Shown: positions 25,695-38,146, numbered from the stretch's first letter. The stretch: DNA of 64,000 nt from PALSA-278 sp963760285 (GCA_963760285.1 CAVXCI010000003.1:898264-962263); one strand, 5' to 3'. Notes: generated by a model not told the origin, from the letters alone. A program made the numbers and translations.

Positions 25695-27371
25695 CTACGT
25701 GCCGGGAAGCAATGCGGGAATGCCTACGAGGAACTGAATGGCAACAGGTTTATTGGCGCGGAGCGCGGGTTTGAAGCGCCAGCGACTGAAGGCAGCCATG
25801 GCGACACGGTCCACGGAATCGAAGAGACCCTGCAGGACCCTCAGTTCGCTGACAGCGCCGTCTTCTCCAATGACACCCTGAAGAATGAGCATGTCACTGG
25901 CTTCCTCGGGCGCGAGTGGCGGGCGGTGAAAATCGAATTGCTGCTCGGCGACGGGCGGGACAAGGCCGGGGTCAAGTTGAATAACCGCGCCATTCTGCTG
26001 ACGGGGCTGGCCGGTTTCCGGCAGGCCGCGAGCACAATACTGAAGAACCCAGTCGCGTCCCGGCATACTGAGATAAATAGTATAAATTTTCCCGCCTTTG
26101 AGGACGTTGTAGGCGTGGAGACCACCGCCGCCCGAAGGACCGGCGGAAATCATCACCGCAGCGTGGCGGACCGCGGGCGGAATGACTGCATAGACCATGG
26201 GATTGCTGCTCCCAAGTGATGGCAGGGCCTCCTCATCCGCCGCTCGCGATCCGAATTGGCCGTTGGGGTCAATGTGATTAGCGGCTGAAGCGGTCCCTTC
26301 TCCTCCGGCAGTCCCCCCGATGATGCTGACTCCGCCCCCGAATGCGCCCTCCCCTCCTCCTCCGCCTTTATTTGACGGGCCGAGTCCCGTGCTGGCATCG
26401 CCGCCACTGCCTTTGCCTCCCGTGCCACCGCGTGAGTCGCCTCCCACTTTTCCGCCAGGCGAGCCGGGATTGGCGCCGGCGGGAGAAATGGAAAAAACGG
26501 CCTGGCTGTTTTCAGCACGGACAGGAATGGATTCGGATGGCGCCGCAGGATCCATGCCGAGGCTGAGAAATTCAGACATTCGCTTCGACGTGGGGCTGGA
26601 AAGAGGAGAGTTGATGATGATGCGGTCGTCATGGATGCTAGGCTCCACGGGCGCACTAGGCGAAGGAGAGGCCCAAGTGACGGGAAGCGAGGGACGGGGA
26701 GATGTGACCACAGGAGGCGTCACGGGAAGGATGGCCGTAGCGGGCATAGCCATGGCTATGGTGGAGAGTGGCGAGGTGTTGTCCACAATTGGCAGAGCTT
26801 CAACGGGCGAAGGAACGGCGGGCGCGGGAGCCTGCGCGGCAGCCAGGAAAAGATTGGGCGGATGCGCCTCCGGAGGATTCTTCCGTTCGTGAGGGAAGGA
26901 AGGCTGCAGGACGGTTTGTTGATCGTTATTTGGATCAGCAGGATTGGAAACGACGCTGAGCGCCCCATGGGCGGCAGTGGATCCGAGCACGGGAATGTGT
27001 TGGAAGTGATCGCCGCGTCCGGAACGGCCGCCCAGGCCTTCGGGCTTCAGTCCCGGAAAGTATTCGGAGAGCGTGAGCTTGTGAAGAATGAAGGAGAGCT
27101 CTTCATCGCGCGCGGGGGCGGGGGGTTGGGCAAAGCGCGGCGAAAAAACCAGCACCCAGGGAAAACGCAGCAAGAAGAAAAGCACGGCGAAATGCAGGAG
27201 GACGGAAGTGAATACACCGGGAACGGCCCGGTGGTCACGCGGCCAGGGGCGGATGTGATAGAGCGAGGCGGTCTGAACCGGCGGATCGGTTTCCCATAGG
27301 GCGGCGAGGGTATCGGAGAAGGATCCCCGGCTTAGGCCCTCGATCATTTTGAATTGGGGGGTCTGGTTCAT
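25695..27371 (-). CDS. TonB-family protein with long Gly/Pro/Ser-rich linker
   Basis: A 558-residue protein. It has a cytoplasmic N-terminus of about 55 residues, one transmembrane segment (FTSVLLHFAVLFFLLRFPWV), about 350 residues of low-complexity Pro/Ser/Gly linker (GGKVGGDSRGGTGGKGSGG), and a C-terminal TonB-like domain with MLILQGVIGEDGAVSELRVL and VAMAAFSRWRFKPALR. Such proteins couple inner-membrane energy to outer-membrane partners, although no ExbB/ExbD or receptor is adjacent. It lies at the downstream end of the Tad neighbourhood on the same strand, right after the AAA ATPase. Confidence 0.78.
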   Translation of the reverse strand: MNQTPQFKMIEGLSRGSFSDTLAALWETDPPVQTASLYHIRPWPRDHRAVPGVFTSVLLHFAVLFFLLRFPWVLVFSPRFAQPPAPARDEELSFILHKLTLSEYFPGLKPEGLGGRSGRGDHFQHIPVLGSTAAHGALSVVSNPADPNNDQQTVLQPSFPHERKNPPEAHPPNLFLAAAQAPAPAVPSPVEALPIVDNTSPLSTIAMAMPATAILPVTPPVVTSPRPSLPVTWASPSPSAPVEPSIHDDRIIINSPLSSPTSKRMSEFLSLGMDPAAPSESIPVRAENSQAVFSISPAGANPGSPGGKVGGDSRGGTGGKGSGGDASTGLGPSNKGGGGGEGAFGGGVSIIGGTAGGEGTASAANHIDPNGQFGSRAADEEALPSLGSSNPMVYAVIPPAVRHAAVMISAGPSGGGGLHAYNVLKGGKIYTIYLSMPGRDWVLQYCARGLPETGQPRQQNGAVIQLDPGLVPPVAEQQFDFHRPPLAPEEASDMLILQGVIGEDGAVSELRVLQGLFDSVDRVAMAAFSRWRFKPALRANKPVAIQFLVGIPALLPGT

Positions 27372-27410
27372 GTGACCGTCAGTTCCCCGAGTCGGAAACC
27401 CCTTCCCCAC

Positions 27411-28666
27411 CTAAGCGCCCATAAAATAGCTATGGCAGGCACGCCGGACGGATTCTGAATCGAATTGCGGCTGGCGGTCTTCGTAACGCGCCGACCAGGT
27501 GATGCTCAGCACGATGTCCCGCGGATAACAGGCGCGCAGCGGCTGCTGGAGTCGGGCGAGCAGGCCAATGAATCCTTCAATCGCTTCCGGCGTGTATGCC
27601 AGGCCGTATTCCTGGCAGACGCGCGCGCAAATTTGGCGGAAGAAATCCACGCTGACGTAATCAATCTTGATTTTGGTCTGAATGCGGCGGAGGAAAGCTT
27701 CATCCGCGAGGTCCGCGAGGCTCAGGTTGGAGGCGAACACCACGAACAGATCAAAGGGGATTTCAAATTTCTTCCCTCCCATGAGCGTGAGGAAATCAAT
27801 GCGGCGGTCGAGCGGGACGATCCACCGATTCAGGAGATCTTCGGGGCGCATGCGCTGGCGTCCAAAATCATCCACGATGAGGACGCCGTTGTTGGCCTTC
27901 ATTTGCAGCGGCGCGGAGTAGAAGTTACTGAGCGGAATCGCCGCAGGTCCAGCATTTCCGGCGTGAGCTCGCCTCCCACGACGACGCGCGGGCGTTTGCA
28001 GAGAATCCAGCGGTGATCGGCGTCCATGGAATCAGATTCGCTGTGATTTCTTCGGAGCCGTCCGCAGCCTCATGGACGTGCGAGTCGTAGACGGTGATGA
28101 TCTGGTTGTCCACTTCAACGGCGTAGGGAATCCAGACTTCATCGCCGTAGATGCGCGGCAGACATTCCGCGATGGCCGTCTTCCCGGCCCGGAGGGGCCG
28201 TAGAGGATGATGGCACGGCCCGAAACAACAGCCGTGCCGAGTTGGGAGATGATATCGTCGCAAGAACCAGGCCACTGAGGGCGCGTTCGACCCGTACCGG
28301 GCGGACCTCGGCGTCGCGCACGCTCTGCGCGCGGACCTGCGGTTATAGTCCTCCAGTGAAACCGGAGCGGCGCCGGCATAATGACTGATGGGAAGTAATT
28401 CCAGAGCGCGCGCTTTGCCTGAGCGAAATGGAGCGATCCGCCGGACCGTGCCGTTCATTCCCTTTACTTCGCAGAGCTGTACTTTGCGCAGGTGGTCGTA
28501 AATTTCTTCCACCACGGCCAGGCTAAGGTGGAGGCGATTGGCGAGCTCCAGCAGGGACATTTCGCCCTCGAGATATAGGACACGAAGAGCGAGGTCTTCG
28601 CAGAGACTCTGGCGGATTCCGAGGCCGTCGAGCCGTCTGGGGCGAGGATAAGGTTTCGCTAATCAT
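27411..28666 (-). CDS. winged-helix/AAA ATPase (frameshifted)
   Basis: The gene is spread over several frames. From 28666 it opens MISETLSSPQT, continues in another frame with LGIRQSLCEDLALRVLYLEG and MSLLELANRLHLSLAVVEEI (a winged-helix-like part), then a broken Walker A (AIILYGPSG...GKTAIAECLP), DEVWIPYAVEVDNQIITVYD, and finally the intact piece 27411-27902 with the Walker B-like GVLIVDDFGRQ and sensor-type FDLFVVFASNLSLADLAD. At least four indels separate these. Intact homologues sit near Tad loci in Acidobacteria as far as I recall. It may drive assembly or remodelling; the target is unknown. Confidence 0.6.
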
Positions 28667-29201
28667 TTGCATGCATGTCCCCGAGACGATGCTGGCGCGA
28701 TGATATGTATTGCGGTAATCTCTTCGCAGTGCGGCGCGGAGGGAGCGGGGTTTTCCTTCCGAATGGAAGTGCGAATTATGCCGTCCACAAAGAATTGCGC
28801 GGCTTCCTTCGCGCCAAAGAAGCCGCAGCCGGAGGTTCCCTTTGCCTCGCGCTCGCGTTCCAATCGACTGGGCTCTACATCCTGCTGGGTCTGGCGCTGG
28901 TGGTCTTTTTCCCCCTAATAGCCAAATGGCAGCCTGTCGCTGATTTGCTGGCCGGGAGGCACAAGGATCGAGCGCTTCCCGCCCGCGAAGGTATGGGTGG
29001 ACACACGATCCGGTCTCTTCTATTGCCAAGGGATCGGGCGAATACGCAAGAATCCAGCCCGGGACGCAGATGAAAGCAGGCCGACGCACTGCAAAAGGGC
29101 GATCAGCCGGCCATGCACGAGTTCTGCAAACAGTGGCCCGCGGGCGGTGATTTCCGGCGCGGAATACCCGTTGCGCGTTCATAATGGTCTGGCGGTACTC
29201 C
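28667..29201. other. region of broken frames, no gene identified
   Basis: On the minus strand pieces such as AELVHGRLIALLQCVGLL and AAQFFVDGIIRTSIRKEN look protein-like but lie in one frame with stops between them, and the longest uninterrupted minus frame is arginine-rich and unconvincing. Given the frameshifts on both sides, a small gene in the same direction may be hidden here. I do not recognise it. Confidence 0.35.
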
Positions 29202-30229
29202 TCACCCAAATCGGCGGATGTAGATATGGCGGCGCACAGAGTCCGAACCAGCCCGCCAGCTTCGCAGGCAGCGCGACGGACACGCGCATGTCCCAAAGCG
29301 CTTGAAAAGCCCGTTGGCCAGGAAGAAACAGGCTGGAGCCAGAAGCAGACCCGCCACGCAATCCACCAGGTAGTGATATCGCAAATAGACGGTGGACACC
29401 CACAAACTGAGAATGAAAGGTGACAGCGCCCAGAAAAGCCGCCGCGAGTTCACCCCGGCATAAATCCAGACGAGGAAAGAAATCGCCACATGCATGCTCG
29501 GGAAGGAATCGCGCTGGACGCGGGCGGCATGTCCATGAACCGGCGGGTCCATTGATGATACGCGCTGGCTTGGAACAAGGGTATGGTGTATATGGGATTT
29601 CAGAGTAAACATCGGCCCGACGGCGGGAACCAGGAGATAACCCAGAAATCCAAAGAAACAGATCGTCACCAGGCCGCACATCATGTTACGAAACATGCGC
29701 GAGCGGACGCCAAAAACATATAGAAATCCGGCCACCAGCGGGATATAAAGCAGGTGCATTGAATAGTTGAAGCTCATCCACGCGGTAAGCGGCGGAGTAA
29801 TGAAACGCTGCAACGCCACGCTGGCTGTAGGGCAAAAAACCTCTGGTCCAGCGCGATCAGAGCTGCGTCCGGTCATCGTTCACCAGCAGATGCGTGGCGT
29901 CGCCGTAGAGCGAATAGTACATCGCCAGAATGACAAGGAACGGAAACCAATCCCGCGCAATTTCCCAGAAGGGATGCGCGAATTTTTTCAGTCGTCTTTC
30001 GACGGAAGTTGCGCGATAACTTTTGCCGGAAAGCCCTGATGGAAAATTTCCTTCAGGAAAGCGCAATCACTCCAACCAGCGCCATGTCCGTGGCGGCTCC
30101 GACGTGGTGCGGACCGCTGCCGCGAGAGAGCGACCGAATCGCCAGGAAGACAAAGAAAAACAGCAGCGCAATGGCGTCTTCCAGGCGAAGAGTGAAGTCC
30201 CAGCGGCGCGGATTAATAGTGGCATTCAT
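29202..30229 (-). CDS. PAP2-superfamily membrane phosphatase/phosphotransferase (frameshifted)
   Basis: The gene lies in three frames: N-terminus 30229 down to about 30060 (MNATINPRRWDF, DAIALLFFFVFLAIRSL), middle about 30020-29860 (ARDWFPFLVILAMYYSLYGD) and the main part 29202-29876. The last holds the PAP2 signatures RDSFPSMHVAISF (catalytic His) and YLRYHYLVDCVAG, with about five membrane helices. The family removes or transfers lipid phosphate; the inositolphosphotransferase-like layout fits. Two indels split it. It lies on the Tad strand but need not be part of the pilus system. Confidence 0.7.
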
Positions 30230-30696
30230 ACCCGGCTGGTGGGCGCCCGCCGACTTGGAAGCGGCAGGCGCCCAGCGTTCCCCCCAATCGAACGGCACGG
30301 CCCCGGAAACGCAGGCCAGTGGCTCAATACGCGATGGCGATCTAACACACCAGAGCCGGAAAACATCTCCTGACCCTCTTCTGCGTCCGAGTATTCAGGT
30401 TCTGTCCTTCGCCGAGTGATCATTGAGCGGGGCCAGGGAGCGGCAACCCTCCTGGATGTGGGTTGAGGGCCGCGTCCGTGGAGAGGGTAGTCGCCCCCTG
30501 GCTCCGCTCATGTTTGGTGGCCTGGCGGACATCTGTATTTACTTCGCGAGCGTCAGCCGCAAGGCAGTGGCCCGCTTCTCCCAGGCAGGGGTTGCAACCG
30601 AGCGAGGACAACGCCGCGCTGGCTATGCGTTCCCCGTTTCATCCCGGTCGGCGTCCGGATCGGATTTTGAATCCGTACTCCGATCCCGCCGGGCCA
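30230..30696. other. no gene recognised
   Basis: About 470 bases between the PAP2 and DUF192 genes. The long plus-strand frame from 30423 runs antisense through the DUF192 gene and has no domain or ribosome site. A short hairpin CGGATT-TTG-AATCCG occurs near 30661. Indels in the neighbouring genes mean a small minus-strand gene could be missed. Confidence 0.4.
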
Positions 30697-31104
30697 TCAG
30701 CGCTCACCCTGCGATACAGGCGAACGCTCAATGGAGCCGTGAGATGCACTCCCCAGGCGTTCAATTTCCAACTCATCCCCCGTCTGCGTCCCGGTACGAA
30801 AAACTGTGTGGGGAGGCAGTTCCAGCACCGTGCTGGTCTTCAGACTCACCTGCGAGATGCGAAACGGGCGCACGTACTCCTCCACATGGACCACCTTTTG
30901 TCGCGATCAAGAAAGATAACGTCAATCGCAAACAGCATGCCGATGGTATGGACTCCGTGCGATGGCACAATCCACAATCCTCGCCCCGCCCGCGCCCAGC
31001 GCCGCGTCTTGCCCAGGAGGCCAATCAGCCGGCTGAAGTATCCGTCAGCCACTCTGGCCTCCGTGGCCAGAAACGCTCTCGCGGGTCTTGTTGTACACAT
31101 ACAC
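30697..31104 (-). CDS. DUF192-family protein (frameshifted)
   Basis: A single DUF192 domain of about 130 residues split into frames: start region VYVYNKTRE (GTG 31104), then FLATEARVADGYFSRLIGLL with GLWIVPSHGVHTIGMLFAID, then VVHVEEYVRPFRISQVSLKT and VLELPPHTVFRTGTQTGDEL to the stop at 30697. One indel is near 31080 and one near 30890. The family is small, often linked to Tad loci or secreted, function unresolved. The second break falls at a run of similar bases and looks like a sequencing error. Confidence 0.7.
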
Positions 31105-31122
31105 CTGATCCGTTAATTTTAT

Positions 31123-31294
31123 TCACCATCCCCACCCGCGGACAGGCGGTAACTGCTGGGAGTTTCGCCCCGGTCCATCCGGTATTCTTCCGAGCCTTAC
31201 TCCGCGGCCTCTTTTGTTACGACGCCAAATGATAACGAACAGCACCAGGGCTGCTCCAATTCCCGCGAGTAACACGAATGCTTGTTGCGTCCAT
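31123..31294 (-). CDS. possible small single-pass membrane protein (frameshifted)
   Basis: AAGGAGACAAAAATC precedes an ATG at 31294, a convincing ribosome site. The ATG frame soon loses sense, but the neighbouring frame reads QQAFVLLAGIGAALVLFVII followed by WRRNKRGRG, a clear membrane helix with positive-inside flank. One missing or extra base after the first four codons would give a protein of about 55 residues. It lies between tadC and the DUF192 gene. No family recognised. Confidence 0.35.
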
Positions 31295-31350
31295 GATTTT
31301 TGTCTCCTTTTTGAAATTGGCCGTCCGACCTTCCGATGCGGATTACTGAT

Positions 31351-32281
31351 TTATACAGAGCCTCTATGTGGCTCACATTTTCCGGCGAACGTCTCATGAT
31401 AGCGATAACCGCCGGCCCCAAAATCACTACAAACAAAGCCGGAAAAATGAAAAAACCAGCGGTGGAACCATCTTTACAGTGGTTTTCGCGGCTGCCTCTT
31501 CGGCGCGCTGGCGGCTTTGCTCCGCAAGTCGTCCGAATGAACCCGTAAGGACTGAGCAATACTGGTTCCAAACCGGTCGGTCTGAATCAGCATGGCCACC
31601 AAAGCCTTAATGTCTTCCACTCCCGTGCGGGTAGCCAAGCGCGGAGAGCCTCGATGCGTGACTTTCCCAGGCGCATTTCGGCGGTGACCATGTCCAGTTC
31701 CTCGCTAAGGCCGGGTGGGCAATCCGCAACTCGTGGCCACGCGAATGCAGCGCCTGATCCAGAGCCAAGCCCGCCTCCACGCAAATCACCAGCAGATCCA
31801 GTGCGTCGGCAGGCCCCGATGGATATGCTTTTGCGCTTTCTGATCCGCCAGCGTCATCCAGAAATCCGGCAAAAAGAACCCCGCCAGCGCCGCGAAGACG
31901 GAATGGTGAAGGGGTTGTATCTGGTAAAGGCCCGTGAAATAGACCAGGCCACCAGTCGCCGGCATCAGAAAAGCTTAGCGCCCTGCAGCATCCTCGCCGC
32001 TCCCGGACGCCGAATAGCCGGCGCGCATCATCGAGGCGCTGGAGGCGATTGGAACCGTTCTTGGACCGGGCTGGGGAAGAGCTTGCCGATGTCCGAGCAG
32101 CAAGGCTCCGCCTGTAATTTCTGCTTTTCCCGAAGGCACTTCTGTTCGTTCGCGGAAGGCTGCCAGAGCGCGCCAAGCGGTCGGCGACCGGCATATGGTG
32201 GGCGAAAAAGCGTAGACAACCGCCAGCACAATAATGGTCCCGGACTGCCATGAAGGCGACGCCGACGACTGCGAAATTCAT
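31351..32281 (-). CDS. tadC: TadC-like pilus assembly inner-membrane protein (T2SF domain, frameshifted)
   Basis: Starts MNFAVVGVAFMAV at 32281 after AAGGAG. Subsequent pieces lie in other frames: LAVVYAFSPTICRS, SGPADALDLLVICVEAGLAL with the T2SF core, ELDMVTAEMRLGKSRIEAL, TDRFGTSIAQSLRVHSDDLR and FFIFPALFVVILGPAVIAIM. Together these match TadC/GspF-like platform proteins of about 300 residues that anchor the Flp pilus motor. At least four indels break it. Its position directly after tadB supports the call. Confidence 0.72.
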
Positions 32282-32302
32282 GGCTCCTTATCCCTCCACC
32301 TT

Positions 32303-33265
32303 TCAGACTTCGATCCGGACAATTTTCCAGATCAGCACGAGCCAATCACCTGCAGGATCGCCGCGGCACCAATGAGATAGGGACCGAGGGGATCGTGAAC
32401 AGCGGGCGAATATATTCTGGATTGACGAACTGTGCAGAAGGATACATGGCCGGAGGCAAAGCCATCAGGATGGCCGCCGTCAGCCGTCCCTGCGCGGTGC
32501 TGCGTGCGAACTTCGCCCATAATTTTGAAGCGCTCGCGAATGACGTGCGAAAGATTGTCCAGAATCTCCGCCAGGTTGCCGCCGGTTTCCTTCTGGACCA
32601 GCAGCGCGGTCACGAAAAAGCGAACGTCAATCAACGGGATGCGCTCGCAGAGGTTCAGCAGCGCGTCGCGCAGCGGAAGGCCGAAATTTTGTTCTTCGAA
32701 CGCATTGCGAAATTCGCCAGCCAGTGGCTCGGACATTTCCGTGGCAATCATCTCCAGGCCAGTGGTGAACGCATGGCCGGCGCGAACGGCGCGGCCGAGC
32801 AAATCAATGGCTTCGGGAAAGGACTTTTCAAAGGCCCGCAAACGCCGGGTACGAATGAAACCCACCCCGAAAGCGAAAGGAAGCCGGCGATCGCCGTGAC
32901 CGCGATAGCGATGAGAACGGATTGCCAAATAGTTGCTGGGCCGCCAAGTCCGCGCAAAGAGCCAGAACACCGCTGAGCAGCAGCAATTTGCCCGCTTTGA
33001 TGCCGATGCCGGCCTGGGCAACATACTGCCGCAGACGCGTGGCCCAATCCCAGCGAAGCAAGAGACGGTTAAGGGCAGGAACGTCACTGAGAAGTTCGTC
33101 GCGAATCAGCGCAGGTCCAACGAAGCGGAACCACGCTTTTCCGCCTTGACGATGGAATCCAGACGTTTGATAGCCGCCTGCTGCTTCTGGCCGTCCGCAG
33201 CGATATAAGGGCGATCAGGACAAATACGATAGCCAGAAAAACGACGATGGCGATAAAATTGCCAT
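32303..33265 (-). CDS. tadB: TadB-like pilus assembly inner-membrane protein (T2SF domain, frameshifted)
   Basis: ATG 33265 has AAAGGGAAA upstream. Adding one G after the ATG restores MGNFIAIVVFLAIVFVLIAL, a normal TadB N-terminal helix. Further on come RDELLSDVPALNRLLLRWDW, then the intact core EKSFPEAIDLLGRAVRAGHA, DVRFFVTALLVQKETGGNLA and the end GPYLIGAAAILQVIG... finishing WKIVRIEV at 32303. About 320 residues when repaired. It partners TadC in the inner-membrane platform of the Flp pilus. Three or more indels. Confidence 0.78.
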
Positions 33266-33293
33266 GTTCCGTTTCCCTTTCGGCCTTGCCTTA

Positions 33294-34569
<1,276 letters not shown>

Positions 34570-34578
34570 GGATTCGCT

Positions 34579-35773
34579 TTACCTTTTCGCAAACAGACTC
34601 TCAGCATGCCGCCGCGCTTTGTTTCCGCCACTTTCCGCCTGCACCCCGGCCAGTTCCGTGGCCAGCTTGCGGTATTTGGTTGTGAGAGGGTCGTTATGAT
34701 TGCGTAAATCGGCACGCCCATGTTGGTGGCCTGGTTTACCTGTTCAAAATCATTGGGCAGTTTCGCGAAAATGGCCGGCTTGGCGATCTTTTCTGAATTT
34801 CTCCAGAGCTTCATCGTCGCTTTCGCTGCCAGCGATTAATGACCGCGCGGACGCGTTCGGCGATCCAGGCCCAAGGCGATCAAATCGGTGACATGCCGTT
34901 CCAATGAGTAAAGGGACGGAATGTCCGACTGGGAAACGATCAGCACCGCGCGCGCTGTTTCCAGCACGGGCTTCCAATCCGCCGAATACGACCGCTCCAA
35001 AATCCATCACCACATAATCGAATAGGCTTTGCGCCACGTTCACCAACCGCCCAATGGAAGTGGGCGAAAGGTTCTGCCATTCCTCGGCGTGGGTAAGTTC
35101 CAGCAAGGACATCGATCCGCTTTTGTGCCGCGTGAGAGGAGGCCGCTAAGAAGATGACTATCCAGCCGCTCGAGATTTTCAATGGCGTCGCGAATGGTGA
35201 ATTGCGGGCGCAAATCCAGCAGGAGACTCACGTGCCCCAGCGGAAACCCGAAGTCGAGGAGCCTACTTGCTTCTTGGTGCATGTAGGCAAGTTGCGCGGC
35301 CAGATTCACCGACAACGGTGCTCGTCGCCTGCTCCGCCTTTTGCCCCCATGACCACGATCAGGCCTTTCCCGCGCGGCGGAGTTGCGCGTCGCCAAATTC
35401 CCGGAGGAAACGATCCAGCGTCTCCCGCAGTTTGGCCAGATCAAGGGGGCGCGGGAGGAAATCCTGCACGCCCATCCGCATAGCCTGCAGCAGCAATTCG
35501 GAGTCCAGTGCCTCCAGCGAAGAACAGGCGATGATACGCACCGTCGGCACGCTGCCTGCGCAGTTGCGCCGCAAACGCAAAATAAGGCTCCGGCTCGACG
35601 GAAAGATCGAACACCACCACATCCGGCACCGATTCCTCCGAGCCCAATTGCCAGGCCGCCGCGGTTGGGGGCGATCCACTCCACCACGGACTTCACCACG
35701 CCGTTTGTTCCAGCGAGGCGTGCAGAGCGCCGCTGCTCTTTACGTCCGTGCTGGCGATGCCCGCAGTTAACAT
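34579..35773 (-). CDS. cpaE: CpaE/TadZ-like pilus localisation ATPase (frameshifted)
   Basis: Starts MLTAGIASTDVKSSGALHAS at 35773 behind AAGGGAA. It has an N-terminal receiver-like part in mixed frames (ESVPDVVVFDLSVEPE; IACSSLEALDSELLLQAMRM; GVQDFLPRPLDLAKLRETLD), a ParA/MinD-like ATPase part (YDYVVMDFGAVV; LLDLRPQFTIRDAIENLERL) and ends ESLFAKR at 34579. The usual size is about 400 residues. It positions the Tad machine at the pole in Caulobacter. At least five indels; the P-loop itself is in a damaged stretch. Confidence 0.68.
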
Positions 35774-35834
35774 TTCCCTTGTCTATATCCTTCTTCCAGA
35801 TTTGCTATCCGTCGTAACAAGTCCAGTGATCACG

Positions 35835-37290
35835 CTATTTCGTCCCCGGCGCGGCACCCTTGCGGGGCGGCAGGGCGGGAAGATAAGGCTGAACGGTTTG
35901 TGGCCCTGCCGGAAGTGGCGATCCGGAGGGGATGGGCTGAACGATGTGCGGGGTGACCAACACCAGCAGTTCGCTCTTGCTCTTGTTGAGATCCCGGCTC
36001 TGGAAAAGTTTGCCAAGCAGGGGAATGTCTCCCAAGCCCGGGATTTTCGAAAGCTGGTCGGTGACTTGATCGTTCACTAGGCCAGCAATGGCGAAGCTCT
36101 GGCCATCACGCAGTTCCATTTCCGCCGAAACGCGACGGGTGGACAGCGCCGGAACAGTAAAGCCCTGCAGAGTGATGGCGTTGGTATAGTCGAGCGAACT
36201 GACTTCTGGCTGAACCTTCAGATGAATAAGGCCATCAGGCATGACCGTAGGGGTGAAATCCAGGCGCACGCCGAATTCCTTGAACTGAATGGTCACGGTG
36301 GGAAGGCTGCCGCCAGTGCCCTGGACGACGGGATATGGAAATTGTCCACCGGAGAGAAAGCTGGCTTCCTTGCCGCTCTGTGTGAGGACGTTGGGCTCCG
36401 CCAGAATCTGCAGCAGGTTCTGCTGCTGCAGCGCCTTGATGGTCATGGCGAAGTTGATATCCGGATTGTAAATGAAGATGTTAAGCAGGTCACTGAGGCT
36501 AAAGCCTCCCGTGCCGGGAGCCAGGGGTTGTCCAGAGGGGAGCTGCGGCGCCGCCATACTGCTGGGTGCTGATGCTGCCGATGTTATTAGCGCCCGGCAG
36601 GCTGAGAATGTTCGCGCCGAGCTGGGTGATCGCTCCGCGATCAACCTCGGCGAACCTCACTTGTAGCAGAATCTCCGCGCTCGTGGGCGCGGGGACTTGA
36701 ATCAAGCTGACCGCCTTAGGCGAAGCAGCCTTGGCCATGTCCAGCATTTTGTCGGCAATGGCCTGTGAGTCCGCCATTCCAGAGAGAATGATGGCGTCCT
36801 TCTGCGTCTCCACACGAACGGATTGGTTGGGAAAAATCGCCTTCAACTCCGCGCTTAGGCCTTGAACGTCCATGTCAACGAATACATCAAAGGATTGGCT
36901 CTGGCCAGATTCATCCCACAAGACCAGGGAGACCGCACCAGGAGCTTTGCCATTGATAAGTACCTGCGTGGGATTGACGACCATGGCGTCAATGACGGTG
37001 GGGTCGGCGATCGATACGCGCGTAACGCGCGATGCGGCGGTGATCACCAGTGAACGGCCCACCAGCAAATGGAGTGGCTCGGATGGATCTGGCATGGGCT
37101 GCGCCAGCGCTGAGGGCCGGGCAGAGGCGGGGACGGGGTCGGTGACAGCGTGCGCGGCCGCCATGGTCAGGGCTTGCGGCTGCTGTCCCGAAGCGATGAG
37201 CGCAAAGAGCAGCACCAGGGAAAATGGGCAGGCCACAGGGAAAAAGCGCCCGCGGGCGGCATTGTTGATTGCGGATTTCATGTCATTCAT
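35835..37290 (-). CDS. cpaC: CpaC/RcpA-type secretin (one frameshift)
   Basis: Starts MNDMKSAINNAARGRF at 37290 (AGGTGG upstream), with a signal peptide (FSLVLLFALIASGQQ). The BON/pilus N-domain region SLVITAASRVTRVSIADPTV leads to the secretin domain: SLIQVPAPTSAEILLQVRFAE, then after an indel near 36545, SLSDLLNIFIYNPDINFAMT, VTIQFKEFGVRLDFTPTVMP and ELLVLVTPHIVQP. About 485 residues when joined. It forms the outer-membrane channel of the Flp pilus. Only one indel was seen. Confidence 0.88.
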
Positions 37291-37300
37291 CGTTGGCCAC

Positions 37301-38131
37301 CTATGGTTGAACGGGGAACGATTGATTTTCGCGTTTGTCCCCACGAATCACTTCCACCACGTAGTTCGAAGGCTTTTGCGGCGCCTTGATTCGGGCGCCG
37401 GCACTATGCACCACGGGCTCCTCGCCTCCAAAGAGGGTGGATTTGAAAACGGGAGGAGGATCCACCTGTTTGGCGTCAATGGTGTTACGCAAGGAGAGAT
37501 GAATTTTCCCCTCCGTGCTGGCCATGGTGAGTTTATTGGCCTGCTCGGGATCCACGAGAAGGGTGACCACGTTGACAGTTTGCGGCTTGCCGTCTTTATC
37601 CTGCTGAACCTGCTGCCCGGCGGCCAGCACGCGGACATCTTCCAGAATCGTGCGCGTCACGCTGTTGGAATTCGCGGTGTTTTCCAAATTGCCGGTGACC
37701 AGTACATCCACCATGGTACCGGGCATGGCGAATCCTGCGACGGCCACCACGTCGTCCACGCGGACGGAAACTGCGCGCAGACCTTCGGGTATGGCAGCGG
37801 GAAGGCCCGCGCCGGCCTCGCGCGGCGCAAGTTTTTCATCCAGGACCGGCTCATTCTCCACCAGCGGAGTAATGAGCGCGCGACCCACTACGTCCTGAAT
37901 GCGCCCAAAGGATCCCGCGGGACGGCTACCCACAGGCCAGGAAACAGTGCGGAGTTGCTCCGCCTGCAGACGAGCGCCAAGGGGAAGACGCACGGCGGCA
38001 ACCACCAGCTGGTCCGTGGGGATGGGCTTCACGGACGAGGCTTTCTGAAGCTGTTTGTAAACATAATGGCTGGCGAACAGGCCCGCGAGGACCGCCACTG
38101 CGATTCCCACGAAGATACGGTTACGATTCAT
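37301..38131 (-). CDS. cpaB: Flp pilus assembly protein CpaB
   Basis: A 276-residue protein with an N-terminal membrane anchor (FVGIAVAVLAGLFASHYVY), the SAF-like domain (VVAAVRLPLGARLQAEQL, GRALITPLVENEPVLDEKL) and the RcpC domain (RAVSVRVDDVVAVAGFAMPG, VVTLLVDPEQANKLTMAS). CpaB sits in the periplasm under the secretin. It is intact and 11 bases upstream of the secretin gene. Its own start is 15 bases below the prepilin peptidase stop, so it belongs to the same operon. Confidence 0.92.
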   Translation of the reverse strand: MNRNRIFVGIAVAVLAGLFASHYVYKQLQKASSVKPIPTDQLVVAAVRLPLGARLQAEQLRTVSWPVGSRPAGSFGRIQDVVGRALITPLVENEPVLDEKLAPREAGAGLPAAIPEGLRAVSVRVDDVVAVAGFAMPGTMVDVLVTGNLENTANSNSVTRTILEDVRVLAAGQQVQQDKDGKPQTVNVVTLLVDPEQANKLTMASTEGKIHLSLRNTIDAKQVDPPPVFKSTLFGGEEPVVHSAGARIKAPQKPSNYVVEVIRGDKRENQSFPVQP

Positions 38132-38146
38132 AACATCTCCCGATGC

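Noticed and set aside
30423..31232. 270-codon plus-strand frame in the gap after DUF192
   Set aside because: It overlaps the DUF192 domain on the other strand, which is well supported despite a frameshift; the plus frame shows no domain.
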